NCBI RefSeq assembly: GCF_023856365.1
Contig: NW_026042399.1
Coordinates: 248,001-312,000, forward strand
DNA: 64,000 bases
Source: Brienomyrus brachyistius
Taxonomy: Eukaryota > Chordata > Actinopteri > Osteoglossiformes > Mormyridae
Direction of reading: 5' to 3'
Part shown: positions 58,736 through 64,000 of the stretch, piece by piece
How positions within the stretch are numbered: the first letter of the stretch is position 1
How the letters are laid out: each line of letters starts with the position of its first letter
Program-made: the position numbers and the translations under genes
The notes under the pieces: model-generated
What the model saw: only the letters and a program-made list of their open reading frames with translations
What the model was told of the DNA's origin: nothing
Database searches by the model: none

Positions 58736-61208
58736 AGGAAACTGAATCCACTATGTTCTGTCCTGTAAATTTTTATTAAACACCACATGACACACATACG
58801 AGTCCTGTTTTAACTTTCAGGGCTGATGGTCTGCAGCCTGGCTTGTGTTCTACAGTGCAGCGCAGGTGCAGTCACTGTGCTGAGCCCGGCGTTATATTAA
58901 TGACGCAGCCTTTCACACTGACCAGTGAGAAATAACCTTGAAAATGACTGTGCTCTTTGTGGTTCTCCTTTTTTCTTACCACCAAGCAAGAGACTAAACA
59001 TATTTTCTACTTATCAGTTATCAGAAATCAGAAATGTCATGCAGTAATCAGAGGTTAGACAGCAAGAATGACTTTTGTATTTTTATCTTTTGTCAATCTT
59101 TTATCCAGCGACTACTAATTCTCATCGGGGTCTGGAGAGGGTGGGACCTGTCCCAGGAAGCACAGAGCACAGGCCTGCATGGGATGCCATTCCACACAAG
59201 CAAAAACAATTAAGATGGTCAGATTTGCCTCACTGTGTGATTTTGACTGAAAGATGAACTAAGCACAGTCTTGTGTGTATAAAAATGCGTAGATTCATTT
59301 AACTTTAACAATGAGATTCAGCAACATGACCTTATAGTGTTAATGATCGGTATCTTACTGGTATTAACTGAATTATGCAAAATTCTACATTATTCTATAT
59401 TATTGCACCCAAATTGTTCATACTGACTAAATGTAATTACTGACATCCTGGACATACTGCTTTTTAGGTTTGAATTTAAAATGTTAGTAGACAAATTCAT
59501 GCTGTCAATAACATCTCACTTGCTCACCCACTTTTAGATAAAAATACCCTTTGTGGTTTTTCTAGTGAAGCAGTGGGCCTGAGCTGAGGACCTGATGGTT
59601 GTGTGGTTTTCGCTCACTGAGAAGAGAGACACAAACACCCTGCTCTCAGTCGGTCAGTCTTCCTGTAAAATGCAGAGGTGAGACTGCTAGTGGAAAATTA
59701 CTGACTGCAGCGTCAACAACACATATAAACAGCAGCACAAACAAAATGTTCCACAAATGCAGGACATCTGTATGCTTACAGCACACATCAGACACGCTGA
59801 CCCTCAGCACTGAGCTCCTCCAGGCTCTGTGCTCTCCCTCTTCTCTTCAATTTCTACACAAATCACTGCTGCTCCAGTGAAGATCCTGAATTTTGCAGGT
59901 GATACTACTGTGTTTGCCATCATAACTGAAGGTGATGAGTCTGCCTACAGACTGGAAGTCGTACAGCTGACCATCCAGTTCTGAACTCACATTATCCCAA
60001 ATGTCCACATGCTTAGACTCCTCTCATCATCAGGGAGGAGCGTCCCTTGGCACTGTAGAGTAGATGGATGAGAGCAGGCTGATAACAAGGCTGTCATCAA
60101 TTTTATGTGACACCTCTCACCCCCCCAGCAGACTATGGAGGCCCGTAAGGGCAGCTCCTTCAGTAAGAGACTCAGACACCCGGCGTGTGACAGAACGGTA
60201 CCGCAGGTCATTGGGCCCCACAGCAGTCAGGCTTTATAATCTGCACTCTGCTCATTGAACTTTTCCCCTGTTCACTGTCTTCTGATACAGTTTCTATCTG
60301 CTGCTGATCTGCAATATTGTTCCTCCTTATTCACTGATGTGCAGTGTTGCATTGAGCCAGTGCATTATGCCCTGTGTGGCAGCTTCCTTTGGGAGGCTAA
60401 TATCTGGCACATGAGCAATAATGTTACATGCAATAGGATTGTGTATAAGTTAAGGATTGTGTATAAGTTAATTTTAATATTCCTATAATATTCCTCTGTA
60501 TGTAATATATTCTTATTTTTTGTTTCTATTATTACCCTATATTTATATATACATCCATTTATTTTACATTCATAATGATGTTGTTTGTTGTTTTGTGCCC
60601 CACTGCTCTTGTAACAAGCCTCAGTCTTGACTCTCCCTTTTAAGGTCTTGGCCTTAAATCACACTCGATATAGGTGGTGTCGTCCCCATCACCCTGACCA
60701 GGATACATGCTGTAAGATTAATGGATGGTGTTTATCTGTGTGATGAAAAAGAATGTGAATAAAACAAAAATGTACCATTATAAATGGGAGCCCTAGGATG
60801 TGTGGTGGTTAGAGATGTGGACTGATGAGAATTTTGCTTTTCTAAAGTTCTGTTGTGAAAACTGTACATTCCGTTCCATGTACAGTAGTGATATGTAGCA
60901 ATCATGTGCTCCAGTCAAATGTCCAGCTGCATGAATAATAATGGTGGCTTGTTTGGATAAAATAACTTAGGCTGAATACTTGAAAGCGTGACCTGGGTGA
61001 GGTAGAGAGGAAACAGGGTCTTACAAGAAGCAGATATTGTTCTGTCTGTGTGGTTTTTACTCTTTGCAAAGTGAGTCCAGCACAGTGCAGTCAGTGGGTC
61101 AGTCTTCCTGAGCTGCATCTAACCAGTGGAAACATCTGCAGCACTGCAGAGAAGCACTCAGCAGACAAACAAACCCAAACAGCTTACAGCTGTATGTCAC
61201 TTTTGGAC

Positions 61209-61360
61209 AGAGGTGGACAAAGTACACAACTTCACTACTTGAGTTAAGTATAGATACTCCTCGTCAAATAATACTCAAAGTTTTTCAGTTAATTTTTTAC
61301 TTCAGTTAAAGTACTGGAGTATTTGCATCTAAAAATACTTAAGTATTCAAAAGTACATTA
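61209..61360 (+). mobile_element. hAT-type MITE end, truncated
   Basis: It starts CAGAGGTGGACAAAGTACAC, then ACTTGAGTTAAGTATAGATA and repeated ACTTAAGTA-like segments, a very common fish hAT MITE. The right terminal repeat was not found. Confidence 0.65.
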
Positions 61361-61591
61361 TGTTTTAAATGCAAGACATTTTTCAGAACCTAATGACTCC
61401 TGAACACCCCACTGAATACACTGACTGGCTTGTACATCTTGTAGAATAAAAAGCTTGTGGAATATGATACAATGACTATAGAAACACAACTGACATAACA
61501 AAAGTACAGCCATTGTCATTTTCATCTTATTTAACACCCCCCACCCCACTCACACAAAAGAGCATGGTAGTGTTCTTACAGAGCCGTAGCA

Positions 61592-61702
61592 GTGTGTGTG
61601 TGTGCATGTGTGCATGTGTGTTTGTGTGTGTGTGTGTCTATGTGTGTGTGTGTTTGTGTGTCTGTGTATGTTTGTGTGTGTGTCTATGTGTGTGTATGTT
61701 TG
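61592..61702 (+). repeat. (TG)n microsatellite
   Basis: An interrupted TGTG tract of about 110 bp with TTTG, CATG and CTATG interruptions. It keeps long Val/Cys and His/Thr frames open on both strands, which are not genes. Confidence 0.95.
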
Positions 61703-62279
61703 TGAGCCAAGTAACAAGACAGGGAGCAAGAAACAAAACTCCTCTTTCTTAATTATCCACATCGTTATTAACGACACAGGTATATATACAGGTACATATA
61801 CAGGTACATGTATATACTCAAAAATACATCCAGAACACACATTAAATGAAAAACGTAATTTAAGAACACTTGAAATTTTCATTCAGTTTCTTTCATCTGT
61901 TTAATATAATCGATCAGTCCCTGTGCGTTTGCCCCAAACCATTCAGCATGGTACACAAGGGAGACAAGTAAGCATGTGTGACATCAAAGAACTGATTGCA
62001 GCAACTCAGCCTTTCCACAACATTAAGCCGCTTATTCCCCCCCATGCCATGAAGAAATAATCTCTGCCCCTCTCCCCCTCCCTCAGCCCCCAGTCTGGCT
62101 TGAACATTTGCACTTCCAGTAAAAATGCGCCCCAAACACACTGACACCAAACTCAGCACCGGTGCTCCGTAAAATCCCGTGATTCAGTCTCAGAAGCACT
62201 GGCTCCCCTGCCCTCCTCTGAACATTATTAAAGCTACACCCTGAACACTCTGTGTGACTGACATGAATGAGAAGCATCT

Positions 62280-64000
62280 TTATTCATAATCTCTGTAGCG
62301 GAGGTCAGAATACAGAGTGTCATTATTCCCGTCTTTCTTCTGTCTCCTGGGTTTTGGCTTCTTAAGGTTCAGGGCAGCGTAATTCAGTGTGTCCTCGTCA
62401 TGGCACTGTGGAGACAAAGATGGCAGAATTGGATGGATCAAATCGGTTTGCTATTACCTATTTTCACAAATAGCACTTAAAATGCTGATCCCAGGATGGA
62501 AATCAGTCTGAGGTTCATTTGTTTTACTGACGATTTGTAATTTGAAATATTTATTACATACTTGCTTGCGTGACCATTCCACTTTTGATATATCACTGTT
62601 CTTTTCATCTGTTTAAAATATATAACACATCAATATATTATTTAATTTCGCACGGTATCATACCGTGGTCAGATAACATTCCGAATTTTCAAGCAATCAA
62701 CATCCTTTTTGTCTCAAAAATGAAAGTAAAAATGACTTCTGTCAATTTAAGTGTGCATGTTTGGATACGTGTCATTTGTTCTCATATATCATATATAATA
62801 AAATTGCTATAAAGGAGATCTTGGTAATAAAAGTTATTGATATGCAACTTATTGCAACATGTTATTTCAATAGATTTTGCAAAATATGAAAGATATAATA
62901 CAAAAATGTAAATCTTACAGTACAAAAAGGTTTATATAAATAAGGTGAGATTTAATAATGGATTTTAAAACTGTATTACCTGCAAGAGTGGTTTTAATAT
63001 GAAAATGTTATCTATCATAAAACAATTTTATATTTCTATAATTTGTTAAAATCTACATTTTGTCCTTCTGAGTGCATAAAGCCGGGCAGCGTACCTGCAC
63101 AGTGTGTACAGGTCAGTTTACATCTTATACAAATGAGAGCAACGTTCAGAATAATGCTGCAAGATAAAACTATCAGCAAGCCAGAGTGAAGAGGATCCAG
63201 CAGCTTCTGAAAGCCTGTAACAAAGAGATAGATTTCAGCATAATGATATAGAGACACATTTCCCATTTGCTTACATTACATTAGTTAAAGATCAAATCGA
63301 TAACACATTACAGCAGTTGTTTTGTAAATAGTCCATTTTTAACATGAACTTCTAGTATTTTGTATTTTAACAATTTATATTAATATTTGAAATAATTATT
63401 AAATTAGGCTCCGGACCCCCCGCGACCCAATAGGATAAGCGGTTTGGAAAATGGATGGATGGATGGATATTAATATTTGAAATAATTATTAAATTAGGCT
63501 CCGGACCCCCCGCGACCCAATAGGATAAGCGGTTTGGAAAATGGATGGATGGATGGATAATTATTAAATTAACATCTGTGTAATTTAATTTAAGCACTTA
63601 AATTAGAAAATTCATTACATTAAAAAAAGAAATAAATGTCTTAATAGCAGAATAAGCTAAATAAAACTTTGAAGCAGATATACTCTCCACACTGGGTGCT
63701 ACCATCTATATCCAGCTGTGTGCCGTTCCCAAACAGCATCTCCCCACACTGGGTGTTACCATCTATATCCAGCTATGTGCCGTTCCCAAACAGCATCTCC
63801 CCACACATGGCCACAGCGCAGTAGTAAGTCCCAGCATCGGAGAGGCTGAGGTTCCCCTTGGGGAGGCTGTAGACGCAGCTCCGTGTAGGAGATCCAGCCT
63901 CAGGGCTCTTCTCACACTCATCACTGCTGTTTCCAGGGCTGTAAATGACTCCAGGAAGGGATTCTCCTGATCCATGTCTGAACCAGTAAACACTGTGTTC
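62280..64000 (-). CDS. Immune-type receptor with Ig V domain, TM and ITAM-like tail (NITR-like), 5' end outside window
   Basis: Three exons on the - strand. The V exon runs from beyond 64000 to about 63700: VYWFRHGSGES, a Cys pair in DECEKSPEAG and TRSCVYSLP, then LSLSDAGTYYCAVAMCGE and a J-like FGNGT. The transmembrane exon 63095-63214 (phase 1-1) has LLIVLSCSIILNVALICIRC. The last exon 62280-62405 encodes LNYAAL and TLYSDL with TAA at 62280. The two YxxL motifs are spaced as in an ITAM; LNYAAL alone fits an ITIM. The TM exon ends in phase 1 while the last exon is phase 0, so a small cytoplasmic exon was missed or lost. The V exon contains an in-frame TAG at 63773-63775. It may be a pseudogene. 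A related V-type receptor family is possible. Confidence 0.75.
63380..63559 (-). repeat. Two identical 90-bp units containing an L2-type tail
   Basis: Units 63380-63469 and 63470-63559 appear identical. Each holds GGCTCCGGACCCCCCGCGAC, GGATAAGCGG and (GGAT)n, the inverse of an L2-like tail. ATTATTAAATTA before the element recurs after the second copy and looks like its target-site duplication. It lies in the intron between the V and TM exons. Confidence 0.9.

Larger units (their letters stand above)
58736..62279. other. Non-coding interval left of the immune-type receptor
   Basis: No exon was firmly identified. An L2-like piece at 59980-60260 encodes RYRRSLGPTAVRLYN. Two related short stretches at about 59604-59660 and 61049-61112 share GTGTGGTTTT...GTCAGTCTTCCTG. 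A hAT-type end and a (TG)n tract are listed separately. Confidence 0.5.

Noticed and set aside
61513..61904. Long Val/Cys (+) and His/Thr (-) open frames
   Set aside because: Produced by the (TG)n microsatellite and not by a gene.

Overview
The window is vertebrate nuclear DNA, almost certainly from a ray-finned fish. The evidence is spliced genes with GT-AG introns, protein sequences closest to vertebrate orthologues, fish-type tRNA-derived SINEs, L2-like LINE tails ending in (TCCA)n, Tc1 and hAT relics, and an immune-type receptor of the teleost NITR style. All exon structures below were read by hand from splice sites and reading phase.

Left part (1-28.7 kb) is conventional gene space. CLCN7 (+ strand, last ten coding exons, lysosomal Cl-/H+ exchanger) runs tail-to-tail with RGS11 (- strand, complete, 17 coding exons, 456 residues, a regulator of G-protein signalling of the R7 family). 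RGS11 is head-to-head with U2AF2 (+ strand, large subunit of the U2 snRNP auxiliary splicing factor). A complete tRNA-Asp(GTC) gene sits in the 1.2 kb between their start codons. CLCN7 and RGS11 both lie on human 16p13.3, so this looks like retained synteny.

At 28.7 kb, in the intron after U2AF2 coding exon 10, lies the most unusual object of the window: a 4.5 kb inverted array of about 154 copies of a 29-bp unit (about 59 copies in one orientation, then about 95 in the other). Its left outer flank, and more weakly its right flank, resemble a short foldback MITE present twice in the RGS11 introns (11.6 kb and 15.2 kb). I read it as a copy of that MITE whose terminal arms expanded into satellites, similar in form to Foldback/Galileo elements of flies. 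Every unit carries a CCAAT box in an NF-Y-like context. The last U2AF2 coding exon is not found anywhere in the 30 kb beyond it.

Right part (33-64 kb) is different in character: transposon-rich, with few genes. It holds two proline-rich repeat copies, hAT ends, several LINE reverse-transcriptase fragments, a solo LTR inside an L2-like LINE, retroelement gag-like remnants interrupted by a LINE with a clear target-site duplication, and a 46-bp minisatellite. Two probable defence genes lie on the - strand: a chemerin-like (cystatin-fold) secreted protein at 38.1-39.4 kb, and an Ig-type receptor with an ITAM-like tail at the right edge. The receptor's V exon has an in-frame 57-bp duplication of its J-like end, and the inner copy contains a stop codon.

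The abrupt change at the inverted array, together with the missing U2AF2 exon, means that an assembly join or a real rearrangement breakpoint there must be considered.
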